Positions 17,088 through 26,399 of a stretch of DNA of 64,000 nt are shown here, in pieces. Origin of the DNA: Lachnospiraceae bacterium. Its GTDB lineage: Bacteria; Bacillota; Clostridia; Lachnospirales; Lachnospiraceae. The position numbers and the translations under genes were made by a program. A model generated the notes under the pieces. It made no database searches, was not told the origin of the DNA, and saw nothing but the letters and a program-made list of their open reading frames with translations. How positions within the stretch are numbered: position 1 is the first letter of the stretch; each line of letters begins with the position of its first letter. The DNA is taken from contig JALENY010000001.1 of NCBI GenBank assembly GCA_022767285.1, positions 1-64,000 on the forward strand, written 5' to 3'.

Positions 17088-17738
17088 CTATTCTTCCTCC
17101 GGCAGTTCTTCCACCGGTCCAAAGGAATATACGATTTCTCGAAAAGCAGTTTCTGCATCTGTTGTGTTTGCCGGATAAGCGGTTCCGGTAGCCACATAGA
17201 TGGATTCCCCACCATCAATGGCATAAACCCAGTTTATATAGCTGACATTTTCAACCTTCCCATTGATTACCAGATAGTAAGCCTTATTTCCGTTCACATC
17301 GACTTCTGCCTTTTCACCAACATTGGCATTTTCCATCTGCTGCCGGGCACCTTCCGCATAGCTGTCCATATACGCAGCAATATCCATGGTTCCAACTGCA
17401 TCTTTGTCAATCACCATAATTCCGGCATACTGATCATCCGTGGGACCCTGCAGTTCGATACACATGCTTTCTTCCTGCCTGTCCTCACTGTTTTCCCAGC
17501 CTTTCGGTACCACCACGCGATACATACCGTCCTCACTGAGTACTTCCTGCCCGTCAATTACTTCCGGTTCCGAGGGTACTGCGGTCTCTTCTGCCTGAGC
17601 TTCTGCCTGGGTCTCCTGACTTTGCTCCGGCATCAGTTCCTCATCCGTTTCAACCGGTGTCTGCGCGTTTTTTCCGCAGGATGAAAGGCAAAAAACCAAT
17701 GCCATACACAACAAAATGCTTCCAATCTTTTTTTTCAT
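17088..17738 (-). CDS. Putative lipoprotein of unknown function
   Basis: A 216-residue exported lipoprotein: signal peptide with lipobox LSSC (Cys21), a Glu/Gln/Ala/Thr-rich linker to about residue 58, then a globular domain with a repeated beta-strand pattern (MYRVVVPKGWEN, AGIMVIDKDAVG, NKAYYLVINGK). No enzyme motif was recognised. It starts 11 bases after the purA stop and precedes a strong terminator, so it is co-transcribed with purA, though a functional link is not implied. Confidence 0.75.
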   Translation of the reverse strand: MKKKIGSILLCMALVFCLSSCGKNAQTPVETDEELMPEQSQETQAEAQAEETAVPSEPEVIDGQEVLSEDGMYRVVVPKGWENSEDRQEESMCIELQGPTDDQYAGIMVIDKDAVGTMDIAAYMDSYAEGARQQMENANVGEKAEVDVNGNKAYYLVINGKVENVSYINWVYAIDGGESIYVATGTAYPANTTDAETAFREIVYSFGPVEELPEEE

Positions 17739-17749
17739 AAAAACTCCTG

Positions 17750-19033
17750 TTATTTATTGCGGTAAATAATATCCTCTCTTCCCGGTCCGTTGGAAACCAT
17801 GGTAATCGGGAAGCCGATCTGCTCCTCCACAAACTCGATGTATTTTCTGCAGTTTTCCGGCAATTCTTCATACTTGCGGATACCGCGAATATCACATTTC
17901 CATCCCGGAAGAGTCTTAAGCACCGGTTTTGCTTTTTCCAGCAAATGGGTGGTTGGGAAATCTGTGGTTTCTTTTCCGTCGATCTCATATGCCACGCAGA
18001 CCGGAATCTCATCCAGGTAACCCAGTACATCCAGAACAGTAAAGGCAACATCGGTAGTGCCCTGAACACGACATCCGTATTTGGAAGCCACACAGTCGAA
18101 CCAGCCCATACGTCTCGGACGTCCTGTGGTTGCACCATACTCGCCGCCATCTCCTCCGCGGCGTCTCAGTTCATCCGCTTCCTCTCCGAAGATTTCAGAT
18201 ACAAATGCACCTGCGCCAACTGCACTTGAATATGCTTTGCACACAGTGATGATCTGTTTGATTTCATAGGGGGGTACACCTGCACCGATGGCTCCATAAG
18301 CAGCCAGAGTTGAGGAAGATGTAACCATTGGATAAATTCCATGATCCGGATCTTTTAAGGAGCCAAGCTGACCTTCCAGAAGAATCTCCTTGCCCTCTTT
18401 GATCGCATTCCACAGGAAAAGCGAAACATCACACACATATGGTTCCACCATGTCTTTATACTGCTTCAATTCAGCGAGAATATCATCCGGATTCAATGCC
18501 GGTTTGTGATACAGATGCTCCAGAAGGACATTTTTCTGAACACAGACACGCTCAACTTTTTCTCTCAATGCATCCTCATCCATAAACAGCTCGCTTACCT
18601 GGAAACCGATTTTTGCATATTTGTCTGAGTAGAACGGTGCAATACCGGATTTTGTAGAACCGAAAGATTTGCCGCCAAGACGTTCTTCCTCACACTGATC
18701 AAAAAGTACGTGATAAGACATAACCATCTGAGCACGATCCGATACTTTAATCTTCGGCATGGGTACACCTTTATCCACAATTGACTGAATCTCTTTAAAA
18801 AGTACCGGAATATTCAATGCAACACCGCTTCCGATCACGCTTGTTGTATGATCATAGAAAACACCTGACGGAAGTGTATGTAATGCGAATTTACCATAAT
18901 TATTTACAATAGTATGACCTGCATTTGCTCCGCCCTGAAAACGAACGATAATATCGGCATGCTCCCCAAGCATATCCGTAATTTTCCCTTTTCCTTCATC
19001 TCCCCAGTTTGCTCCAACTACTGCTTTTACCAT
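17750..19033 (-). CDS. purA: Adenylosuccinate synthetase
   Basis: A 427-residue enzyme joining IMP and aspartate with GTP to form adenylosuccinate, the first step from IMP to AMP. The N-terminal GTP-binding loop is VVGANWGDEGKGK; FQGGANAGHT, the substrate-binding RPRRMGWFD and the family segment SSTLAAYGAIGAGVPP are all visible. purB, whose product acts next, is at 21430-22863 in the same window. The ribosome site CAGGAGGAAGC precedes the ATG. Confidence 0.97.
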   Translation of the reverse strand: MVKAVVGANWGDEGKGKITDMLGEHADIIVRFQGGANAGHTIVNNYGKFALHTLPSGVFYDHTTSVIGSGVALNIPVLFKEIQSIVDKGVPMPKIKVSDRAQMVMSYHVLFDQCEEERLGGKSFGSTKSGIAPFYSDKYAKIGFQVSELFMDEDALREKVERVCVQKNVLLEHLYHKPALNPDDILAELKQYKDMVEPYVCDVSLFLWNAIKEGKEILLEGQLGSLKDPDHGIYPMVTSSSTLAAYGAIGAGVPPYEIKQIITVCKAYSSAVGAGAFVSEIFGEEADELRRRGGDGGEYGATTGRPRRMGWFDCVASKYGCRVQGTTDVAFTVLDVLGYLDEIPVCVAYEIDGKETTDFPTTHLLEKAKPVLKTLPGWKCDIRGIRKYEELPENCRKYIEFVEEQIGFPITMVSNGPGREDIIYRNK

Positions 19034-19330
19034 TTTGCTTCCTCCTGAAACATTTTTCTCAAATCATGTTTATGTAATTGCATACTGTAAAAAGGGTTTC
19101 CCCACATACGTTTTTATTATACTCCTATTATTGATATAAGTAAAATCAATAATCATTATGCTTGTCATAAGATTATCTTATATGATATAGTTTGAATATG
19201 GCAGGATTTTATCCTGAGAGAGTCTATAAGGAAAAAGCACTCACAGATCCTTTTTCAGGGTCCTTGTTCCCTGGTGTTACCGGGCAGCCTTTGCTCACAT
19301 TATCTACTATATGCAGGAGTACCAAAATTT
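19034..19330. promoter_or_regulatory. Divergent control region between purA and the LysR gene
   Basis: On the minus strand a TATAAT (19121-19116) is the likely -10 of purA, with a weak TTTACT-like -35. A perfect 15-bp palindrome ATAAGATTATCTTAT lies at 19167-19181 and could be a LysR operator. The 19200-19300 segment, in the leader of the LysR gene, contains a CAGGAT-TTT-ATCCTG hairpin and further short stems; I could not match it to a known riboswitch or T-box. Confidence 0.5.
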
Positions 19331-20212
19331 ATGAATACAAATCTTGAATATTATAAAGTTTTTTATTATGTTGGAAAAACCGGAAGTATTACAACCGCCG
19401 CCAGAGAACTGTCTCTTTCTCAGCCTGCTGTCAGTCAGTCCATTCGCCATCTGGAAGATGTCCTGAATACCAGACTCTTTCTTCGCACTTCAAAGGGGGT
19501 GCGGCTTACAAAAGAAGGAGAAGTGTTGTATCACTATGTCAGTCAGGGATATCTGTCCATCGAACAGGGAGAACAGCAGCTGCTTCACATGCGCAACTTA
19601 AGCACCGGCGAAATCCGCATCGGTGCCAGTGACATGACACTGCAGTTTTACCTACTGCCCTATCTGGAAAAATTCCACGAATCTTTTCCCGGCATAAAGG
19701 TCAGTGTGACAAATGCGCCCACTCCGGAAACATTGCAGAATATGCAGTCCCGCCAGATTGACTTTGGGGTTGTCAGTACTCCGCTTCCCTCGCTGGAGGA
19801 TCTGAATGTGCAGGCAGTTCGCGAGATACAGGATATTTTTATTGCCGGACCTCGTTTTTCTCGCCTAAAGGATCGGCAGCTTGCCTACACGGATCTGCAG
19901 CAATATCCGCTCATCTGTTTGGAACGCAACAGCAGCACCCGCCATTATATTGATGATTTTCTTGCAAAGGAAAATGTCTTTTTGCAGCCGGAATTTGAGC
20001 TGGCAACAAGTGACATGATCGTGCAGTTTGCCATCCGTAATCTCGGCATCGGTTATGTCATGAGTGAATTTGCAGCCCCCTATCTTCAAAAGGGGCAGCT
20101 GTTTGCGCTTACCTTTCAGTCACCGCTGCCGGAGCGCCATTTCTGTATCGTTACGCGAAAGGAAGATCCTCTTTCGACCGCCGCAAAGCAGCTGCTGTCC
20201 ATGCTGGGATAA
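19331..20212 (+). CDS. LysR-family transcriptional regulator
   Basis: A 293-residue LysR protein. The N-terminal winged helix-turn-helix covers residues 1-60 (GSITTAARELSLSQPAVSQS), followed by the linker helix and a periplasmic-binding-like effector domain from about residue 88 (GEIRIGASDM). ATG at 19331 is chosen over an upstream in-frame start because the family N-terminus begins MNTNLEYYKVFYYVGKTG and GCAGGAG lies upstream. The target and ligand are unknown. A palindrome 150 bases upstream may be its own operator; purA is transcribed away from it. Confidence 0.88.
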   Translation: MNTNLEYYKVFYYVGKTGSITTAARELSLSQPAVSQSIRHLEDVLNTRLFLRTSKGVRLTKEGEVLYHYVSQGYLSIEQGEQQLLHMRNLSTGEIRIGASDMTLQFYLLPYLEKFHESFPGIKVSVTNAPTPETLQNMQSRQIDFGVVSTPLPSLEDLNVQAVREIQDIFIAGPRFSRLKDRQLAYTDLQQYPLICLERNSSTRHYIDDFLAKENVFLQPEFELATSDMIVQFAIRNLGIGYVMSEFAAPYLQKGQLFALTFQSPLPERHFCIVTRKEDPLSTAAKQLLSMLG

Positions 20213-20652
20213 GTCATGATTTTCATGCTTGCATGAAAAATTATGACTTTTGGACCCACTAAACATGAGAAAGCAGCCATTTTTCAAAGAAAAATGAGCG
20301 GATTTCGAATGTTTTTCGGATTTTGGGAGCGCAAAGCGCGGAAAAATCCAAAGGCATCATGGGGTCAAATGCTTTTGACCCCAACATCTTAATATGCGTT
20401 ATAAACAGGAATGAACCTTGAAGTTAAGTATAATAAAACCAGTTGCACACACATAAAAAATTTATTAAAATAAGTTGAAAAAGAATTCAACATATCGAGC
20501 CAATGCCGAATTTCCTGCTTTCAAATACCAGGAACATCAAAATCTGAACTTTGCCCGCCGTGTATACCTTAAGATACATGGCATCTCCGCCAAAAGCATG
20601 TGTCATCGTATACCTGGCAAGTACAACTAACTGATAAAAGAGGAACAAAACA
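20213..20652 (+). other. 440-base gap with dispersed repeat; no gene seen
   Basis: Immediately after the LysR stop, an imperfect long hairpin (about 20214-20248, arms GTCAT...GCATGAAAA) probably serves as its 3' end. A copy of a 70-bp structured repeat lies at 20319-20388. From 20400 to 20640 I recognise nothing, and no frame there looks coding. Confidence 0.6.
20319..20388 (+). repeat. Dispersed structured repeat, copy 1
   Basis: A 70-bp element folding into two hairpins: an outer GGATTTT/AAAATCC stem around GCGC-AAA-GCGC, and a 9-bp GGGGTCAAA-TGCT-TTTGACCCC stem. It matches 33053-33123 in inverted orientation with about 66 of 70 identical bases by eye. Confidence 0.8.
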
Positions 20653-21288
20653 ATGACAAAAAAACAATTAGCTCTTGAAGTGATCGAACGCTTAAAAAAA
20701 GAATACCCGGATGCCGACTGCACCCTGGATTACGATGATGCCTGGAAGCTGCTGGTCAGCGTCCGTCTGGCTGCCCAGTGCACCGATGCACGTGTCAATG
20801 TAGTAGTGGAAGGTTTATATGAAAAATACCCGGATATCAACGCTCTGGCAAATGCCGATGTGGATGATATTGAAGCTATTGTGCGTCCCTGCGGTCTGGG
20901 CCGCAGCAAAGCCAGAGATATCAGCGGCTGCATGAAAATGCTTCGGGATGAATACGGCGGAAAAGTGCCGGATGATTTTGACGCTCTGTTAAAGCTTCCC
21001 GGCGTGGGTAGAAAGAGTGCCAATCTGATTATGGGAGACGTATTCGGAAAACCGGCCATTGTAACCGACACCCACTGCATCCGTCTCACCAACCGCATCG
21101 GTCTGGTTGACGGAATCAAAGAGCCAAAAAAAGTCGAGATGGCTCTCTGGAAGATTATCCCCCCGGAAGAAGGAAGCGACTTCTGCCACAGACTGGTGTA
21201 CCATGGGAGGGATGTCTGTACTGCACGCACAAAACCGTATTGCGACAGATGCTGCCTAAGTGATATCTGCAAAAAAGTGGGCATCTGA
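20653..21288 (+). CDS. nth: Endonuclease III
   Basis: A 211-residue DNA glycosylase/AP lyase that removes oxidised pyrimidines. The helix-hairpin-helix is LPGVGRKSANLI with the catalytic Lys after the GVGR turn, and the catalytic Asp is in VTDTHCIRL. A C-terminal [4Fe-4S] ligand set is present as C-x7-C-x2-C-x5-C; the first gap is one residue longer than the x6 of E. coli Nth. The ribosome site GAGG lies nine bases before the ATG, and a terminator follows directly. Confidence 0.93.
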   Translation: MTKKQLALEVIERLKKEYPDADCTLDYDDAWKLLVSVRLAAQCTDARVNVVVEGLYEKYPDINALANADVDDIEAIVRPCGLGRSKARDISGCMKMLRDEYGGKVPDDFDALLKLPGVGRKSANLIMGDVFGKPAIVTDTHCIRLTNRIGLVDGIKEPKKVEMALWKIIPPEEGSDFCHRLVYHGRDVCTARTKPYCDRCCLSDICKKVGI

Positions 21289-21291
21289 TGC

Positions 21292-21351
21292 AAAAAGAAC
21301 ATCCCATCGGAATGTCTCAAGGACATCGATTCCAATGAGGATGTTCTTTTT
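21292..21351. terminator. Bidirectional terminator between nth and purB
   Basis: Outer arms AAAAAGAACATCC (21292-21304) and GGATGTTCTTTTT (ending about 21351) pair perfectly around an inner hairpin. Both strands end in a T-run, matching the convergent gene order. Confidence 0.88.
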
Positions 21352-21429
21352 ATATCTGATAGATCAAAGGCACGATTTGCCGATCCGGCAATATCAGCCC
21401 ATATGAATCACACATTCGCCGTGCATCAA

Positions 21430-22863
21430 TCACACATTAATCTCCGCTTTCATACCAAGCAGTTCCTTATTGGCCTCCAGTACCGGCTGAACCACATCTC
21501 TTAAGAATACTGTTACCTGACGCGGTGCGCGGCCTACATATTTCTTCGGATCCATGGTCTTCTGAAGATCTTCCAGCGTCAGGTTAAATGCCGGATCTGC
21601 AGCAATCAGTTCCAGAAGATTATTTTCTTTTCCTTCTACCTTCACATTGCGTCCTGCTTCCATGGACAGCTCACGGATGCGCTCGTGCAGTTCCTGGCGG
21701 TCTCCGCCTGCTTTTACCGCATCCATCATAATGTTCTCCGTTGCCATAAAAGGCAGTTCTGACATAAGTCGTTTTTCAATAACCTTCGGATATACCACCA
21801 GACCGTCTACCACATTCAGGCACAGATCCAGAATACCGTCGATCGCCAAAAAGCCTTCCGGAACACTGAGACGCTTGTTCGCGGAATCATCCAAAGTACG
21901 CTCAAACCACTGTGTAGCAGACGTAATCGCCGGGTTCAGAGCATCGATCATCACATAGCGGGATAAAGAAGCAATGCGCTCGCTTCTCATAGGATTTCTC
22001 TTATAAGCCATAGCCGAGGAACCGATCTGGCTCTTTTCAAACGGCTCTTCCACTTCTTTTAAATGCTGAAGAAGGCGAACATCGTTGGAGAACTTGTGGG
22101 CACTTGCGGCAATTCCCGCTAACACATTCACTACTCTTGTATCCACCTTGCGGGAATAGGTCTGTCCGGAAACAGCCTGGCAATGTTCAAATCCCATCTT
22201 CTTTGCGATCATGGGATCGATTTTATCAATGGTCTCATGGTCACCGTCAAACAGTTCCAGAAAACTTGCCTGGGTACCGGTAGTTCCTTTGCTGCCAAGC
22301 AGCTTCATGCCGGAAAGTACATATTCCACATCTTCCAGATCCATCAGGAACTCCTGCATCCACAGTGTCGCGCGTTTTCCGACGGTTGTGGGCTGGGCAG
22401 GCTGAAAATGGGTAAACGCAAGCGTGGGAAGGTCTTTATATTCTTCCGCAAATTTTGCCAGCTCTGCAATAACATTGACCAGTTTCTTTTTAACCAGCTT
22501 CAACGCCTCGGTCATTACAATAATGTCGGTATTGTCGCCAACATAGCAGGAAGTGGCTCCTAAGTGGATAATACCTTTTGCTTTCGGGCACTGCACACCA
22601 TATGCATATACATGAGACATAACATCATGACGCACTTCTTTTTCCCGTGCTTTCGCCACATCATAATTGATATCTTCTGCATGTTCTTTCAGTTCATCAA
22701 TCTGTTCCTGGGTAATATTCAGTCCCAGCTCTTTTTCCGTCTCAGCAAGTGCGATCCAGAGCTTTCTCCAGGTGCGGAACTTCATGTCCGGTGAAAAGAT
22801 GTACTGCATTTCTTTGCTGGCATAACGCTCTGACAATGGGCTTACATATCTGTCGGTACTCAT
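21430..22863 (-). CDS. purB: Adenylosuccinate lyase
   Basis: A 477-residue member of the fumarase/aspartase superfamily with the signature loop SSAMAYKRNPMRSE and the segments THFQPAQPTT and GTTGTQASFLELFDGD. It acts twice in purine synthesis, releasing fumarate from SAICAR and from adenylosuccinate. It starts 12 bases after purF, forming a purF-purB operon. The length and residues around the catalytic Ser loop look normal. Confidence 0.96.
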   Translation of the reverse strand: MSTDRYVSPLSERYASKEMQYIFSPDMKFRTWRKLWIALAETEKELGLNITQEQIDELKEHAEDINYDVAKAREKEVRHDVMSHVYAYGVQCPKAKGIIHLGATSCYVGDNTDIIVMTEALKLVKKKLVNVIAELAKFAEEYKDLPTLAFTHFQPAQPTTVGKRATLWMQEFLMDLEDVEYVLSGMKLLGSKGTTGTQASFLELFDGDHETIDKIDPMIAKKMGFEHCQAVSGQTYSRKVDTRVVNVLAGIAASAHKFSNDVRLLQHLKEVEEPFEKSQIGSSAMAYKRNPMRSERIASLSRYVMIDALNPAITSATQWFERTLDDSANKRLSVPEGFLAIDGILDLCLNVVDGLVVYPKVIEKRLMSELPFMATENIMMDAVKAGGDRQELHERIRELSMEAGRNVKVEGKENNLLELIAADPAFNLTLEDLQKTMDPKKYVGRAPRQVTVFLRDVVQPVLEANKELLGMKAEINV

Positions 22864-22875
22864 ATTTTTTCTCCT

Positions 22876-24318
22876 CTATCTCTCATATTCGCCACGGATA
22901 TCCTCGGTCGGAGGATCCATGGGGTATTTCCCGGTAAAACATCCCTTACAAACAGGTAATCCTTTGGAAAGCTCAATCAGTCTCTCCACTTTCAGATAAT
23001 CAAGGCTGTCAGCGCCAATGATCTGTCTGATCTCTTCCAACGTCCGGTTATAGGCGATCAGCTGCTCACGCTCCGGCACGTCGGTTCCAAAATAACAGGG
23101 CCACAAAAACGGCGGGGAACTGACTCTCATATGCACTTCTTTTGCCCCTGCTTTTTTCAGCATGCTGACGATGCGGTCACTGGTGGTTCCTCGGACAATC
23201 GAGTCGTCGATCATAATGATACGTTTCCCTTCCACTGCTTCCTTCAGCACATTCAATTTTATATTGACACTGGACTCACGGCTGCTCTGCTTCGGCTTGA
23301 TAAAAGTCCTGCCCACGTAACCGTTTTTTACAAAAGCAGTTCCGTAAGGAATTCCCGATTCAAGAGAATATCCGAGAGCAGCTGCATTACCGGACTCCGG
23401 AACTCCAACAACCAGATCTGCTTCTACCGGCGAATCCATCGCCAGGAATCGACCTGCCTGTATACGGGAACCATACACACTGACGCCATCAATATGACTG
23501 TCCGGTCTGGCAAAATAAATATACTCAAAAATGCATCGCCCCTGCTTTTCTTCCGGAATGCAATGACTCTTATCGGAAAAAATACCTTGTTTCGTGATCG
23601 TGACGATTTCGCCCGGCTCCACATCGCGGATAAATTCCGCTCCGATGGTATCCAGTGCACAGGTCTCGCTGGTTATAATATAGGCATGATCTCTTTTTCC
23701 GATACAAAGGGGCTTGAACCCATAGGGGTCTCTGGCTCCGATCAGTTTTCGCGGTGACATGATGATCAGGGAGTAGGCACCCTTCATTTTGTCGATAGCC
23801 CTCCCCACTGCCTCTTCAACTGTTTTGGAGTTAACACGCTCTCTGGCAATGTGATAGGCAATTACTTCCGAGTCAATCGTTGTCTGAAAAATAGCGCCTC
23901 CATATTCCAGTTCCCGGCGAAGCTGGGGTGTGTTGATCAGGTTTCCGTTGTGTGCCAGAGCCAGCGTACCCTTAATATAATTCAGGACCAGGGGCTGCGC
24001 ATTCTCGCGTGTACTGGCACCGGCTGTGGAATAGCGCACATGGCCTACCCCGATGTCTCCTTTCAGCTTGTCCAAAATTTCTCCGTCAAAAACTTCATTG
24101 ACCAGGCCCATGCCCTTGTAGGAACTTACCTTACCCTTTGGCCCGTCGGTCTCACTCACTGCAATACCGCAGCTCTCCTGCCCCCTGTGCTGCAATGCGA
24201 AAAGGCCGTAATAAATGCTCGGTGCGATGTTATTTCCATCCAGATCATAAATACCAAATACACCACACTCTTCCCTGAGCTTGTCCGTTACTTCCATCTG
24301 TTCGTGAATGTTGTTCAT
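22876..24318 (-). CDS. purF: Amidophosphoribosyltransferase
   Basis: A 480-residue enzyme for the first committed step of purine synthesis, transferring glutamine amide nitrogen to PRPP. The N-terminal glutaminase domain starts after a 17-residue propeptide, exposing Cys18 (ECGVFGIYD) as nucleophile. The PRPP loop is IMIDDSIVRGTTSDR. Cysteines near the C-terminus (CKGCFTGKYP) and the propeptide suggest the Bacillus-type Fe-S enzyme. A 17-bp-spaced promoter and a 9-bp hairpin lie in its 93-base leader. Confidence 0.96.
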   Translation of the reverse strand: MNNIHEQMEVTDKLREECGVFGIYDLDGNNIAPSIYYGLFALQHRGQESCGIAVSETDGPKGKVSSYKGMGLVNEVFDGEILDKLKGDIGVGHVRYSTAGASTRENAQPLVLNYIKGTLALAHNGNLINTPQLRRELEYGGAIFQTTIDSEVIAYHIARERVNSKTVEEAVGRAIDKMKGAYSLIIMSPRKLIGARDPYGFKPLCIGKRDHAYIITSETCALDTIGAEFIRDVEPGEIVTITKQGIFSDKSHCIPEEKQGRCIFEYIYFARPDSHIDGVSVYGSRIQAGRFLAMDSPVEADLVVGVPESGNAAALGYSLESGIPYGTAFVKNGYVGRTFIKPKQSSRESSVNIKLNVLKEAVEGKRIIMIDDSIVRGTTSDRIVSMLKKAGAKEVHMRVSSPPFLWPCYFGTDVPEREQLIAYNRTLEEIRQIIGADSLDYLKVERLIELSKGLPVCKGCFTGKYPMDPPTEDIRGEYER

Positions 24319-24376
24319 GGGATTTTAATCCTTTCTTATGTCATATCCAGAGTAGTTTTAAAAGGGAATAACGCCT

Positions 24377-24404
24377 CATTTCCTTCCGGGTAAATAAGGA
24401 AATG
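24377..24404 (-). promoter_or_regulatory. Hairpin in the purF leader
   Basis: A 9-bp inverted repeat (CATTTCCTT / AAGGAAATG) with a 10-base loop lies near the predicted 5' end of the purF-purB transcript. There is no T-run after it, so it may be an operator or RNA-stability element rather than a terminator. Confidence 0.4.
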
Positions 24405-24417
24405 AATTCGCAACTTT

Positions 24418-24446
24418 AATATACACCAATCCACAACATCTTACAA
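24418..24446 (-). promoter_or_regulatory. Promoter of purF-purB
   Basis: On the minus strand TTGTAA (24446-24441) and TATATT (24423-24418) are 17 bp apart, about 100 bases before the purF ATG. Confidence 0.55.
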
Positions 24447-24500
24447 TAGTTCAATCTGGCAAAAAACGAGCCCATCTGCAAATATTTTTTGCTGTTTCTG

Positions 24501-24529
24501 TTGACTTTAATTTAGTAAATTGGTAATAT
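24501..24529 (+). promoter_or_regulatory. Promoter of the amino-acid ABC transporter
   Basis: TTGACT and TAATAT are separated by exactly 17 bp, about 50 bases before the binding-protein gene. Confidence 0.7.
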
Positions 24530-24578
24530 TGTAGAGTGACCGACGAGGTTAGAATGAAAAAGTTGAGGAGAAAAGTAT

Positions 24579-25469
24579 ATGAAAAAGATGATTGCATTAT
24601 TATTAACAGCAACCATGGTTCTTTCCATGACTGCATGCGGTTCCAAAAAGGAAGATGCTGCTGCTGATTCCGATGCCGCTGCAACCGAAGATGCTGCAAC
24701 CGAAGATGCTGCCGATGAAGACACCGCTGACACAGAATCTGCTGATGATACATCTGCAGAAAGCGATCTGGAATACGTAAAAGATAAGGGTGTTTTAGTT
24801 GTAGGTATCACAAACTTCGAACCAATGGATTATAAAGAAGAAGACAGTGATGAATGGGTTGGCTTTGATGCCGATATGGCAAAAGCATTCGCAGAGTCCC
24901 TCGGAGTTGAAGTTGAGTTTGTAGAAATCGACTGGGACAATAAGATCATGGAACTTGACGGCAAGACGATTGACTGTGTATGGAATGGTATGACTCTGAC
25001 TGATGAAGTTACAAGCGCTATGGACTGCTCCAACGCTTACTGCAACAATGCTCAGGTTGTTGTCGTTCCGGCAGACGTTGCAGACCAGTATCAGGATACA
25101 GACAGCCTGAAAGATCTGGCCTTTGCAGTTGAAACAGGCAGTGCCGGCGAGACTGAGGTAGATGCACTGGGTCTTAACTATACCCCGGTTGCTTCTCAGG
25201 CTGATGCTCTTATGGAAGTTTCTGCAAAAACATCCGACGCTGCAGTAATTGACCTTCTTATGGCCGCTGCCATGATCGGTGAGGGAACCGATTATGCAAA
25301 CCTGACACACACGGTTGAACTGAACAGTGAAGAATATGGTGTTGGCTTCCGCAAAGGTTCTGATCTGGTAAGTGCACTGAATGATTTCTTTGCAGCAGCT
25401 TACGCTGATGGCAGCCTGATCGCATGCGCTGAAAAATACGGCGTACAGGACGCAATTCTTGAACAGTAA
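24579..25469 (+). CDS. Amino-acid ABC transporter substrate-binding lipoprotein
   Basis: A 296-residue family 3 solute-binding protein. A lipoprotein signal (LSMTACG, Cys near residue 20) is followed by a low-complexity Asp/Ala/Thr/Glu/Ser spacer to about residue 65, then the two-lobed domain starting GVLVVGITNFEPMDYKEEDS with the family segment WVGFDADMAKAFAESLGVEV. It captures a polar amino acid outside the membrane and delivers it to the permease and ATPase encoded next. Specificity is not determinable; glutamine-, arginine- and cystine-type proteins share this form. Confidence 0.9.
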   Translation: MKKMIALLLTATMVLSMTACGSKKEDAAADSDAAATEDAATEDAADEDTADTESADDTSAESDLEYVKDKGVLVVGITNFEPMDYKEEDSDEWVGFDADMAKAFAESLGVEVEFVEIDWDNKIMELDGKTIDCVWNGMTLTDEVTSAMDCSNAYCNNAQVVVVPADVADQYQDTDSLKDLAFAVETGSAGETEVDALGLNYTPVASQADALMEVSAKTSDAAVIDLLMAAAMIGEGTDYANLTHTVELNSEEYGVGFRKGSDLVSALNDFFAAAYADGSLIACAEKYGVQDAILEQ

Positions 25470-25641
25470 TTGTCACTCACTACACTGTAACATCATAGAG
25501 GGCGGATTTTCCCGCTCTCTATTTTTCTAACAGTCCAGTTGGAAGCAGAAAATACGGGCTGCATAACTGAGCTGTACTCGATTTTTTTGTTCATCGCTCT
25601 TCTCACTGACAAAACACTTGAACAGAAAGCAGGTTTTTCTC

Positions 25642-26328
25642 ATGGAACATATTATGGAACAGATGCCGATCGTTATTCAAGCCCTTAACATCGGCTTTTT
25701 ACAGACATTAAAGTTATTTTTTATAACATTGATCGGAGCCCTTCCTTTTGGATTGATTATTTCTTTTGGCTCCATGTCGAAATTCAGGCCACTTAGCTAC
25801 CTGTGTAAATTGCTTGTCTGGATCATCCGGGGTACACCACTGATGATTCAGCTTCTGATTATCTATTATTTCCCCGGACTGGTGCTGAAAAATCCCATCT
25901 GGGGAAGCGGGGAAGTCGGACGTTTTACGGCAGCATCCGTGTCTTTTGTCCTGAATTACGCCTGCTATTTTTCCGAAATCTATCGCGGCGGTATTCAGAG
26001 TGTGCCTGCGGGCCAGGAAGAAGCCGGTCTGGTACTCGGTATGACAAAGACTCAGATCTTCTTTAAAATAAAATTGCTTCAGATGATCAAACACATTGTT
26101 CCTCCCATGTCAAACGAGATCATGACACTGGTAAAAGATACTTCCCTGGCACGCATTATTGCCCTGCAGGAGATCATCTGGGCCGGTCAGGCCTTTATGA
26201 AAGGCTCCCATGGCATTTCCGGTGCGATCTGGCCAATGTTTTTTACCGCAGTGTACTACCTGATTTTCAACGGTATCATGACCATTTTGCTTGGACGGCT
26301 GGAGAAAAAGCTGGATTATTTCCGATAG
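25642..26328 (+). CDS. Amino-acid ABC transporter permease
   Basis: A 228-residue HisM/GlnP-type permease with about five membrane helices. The EAA loop that contacts the ATPase reads AGQEEAGLVLGMTKTQIFFKI. GTPLMIQLLIIYY is the usual helix before it. ATG at 25642 is preferred to a TTG eight codons upstream because AGCAGG precedes it. A single permease gene implies a homodimer. Confidence 0.92.
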   Translation: MEHIMEQMPIVIQALNIGFLQTLKLFFITLIGALPFGLIISFGSMSKFRPLSYLCKLLVWIIRGTPLMIQLLIIYYFPGLVLKNPIWGSGEVGRFTAASVSFVLNYACYFSEIYRGGIQSVPAGQEEAGLVLGMTKTQIFFKIKLLQMIKHIVPPMSNEIMTLVKDTSLARIIALQEIIWAGQAFMKGSHGISGAIWPMFFTAVYYLIFNGIMTILLGRLEKKLDYFR

Positions 26329-26399
26329 AACGATGCTGTGGCAATAGAAACTTTCATTGTAATTTATGCCGCTGACCCGGCGGCGGAATGGAGATTATC

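Noticed and set aside
19200-19300. A T-box- or riboswitch-like leader before the LysR gene
   Set aside because: GGTGTTACCGGG superficially resembles a T-box core, but the conserved TGGNACCGCG sequence and a terminator are missing.
20400-20650. A decayed insertion sequence between the LysR gene and nth
   Set aside because: No transposase fragment or terminal inverted repeats could be recognised in any frame.
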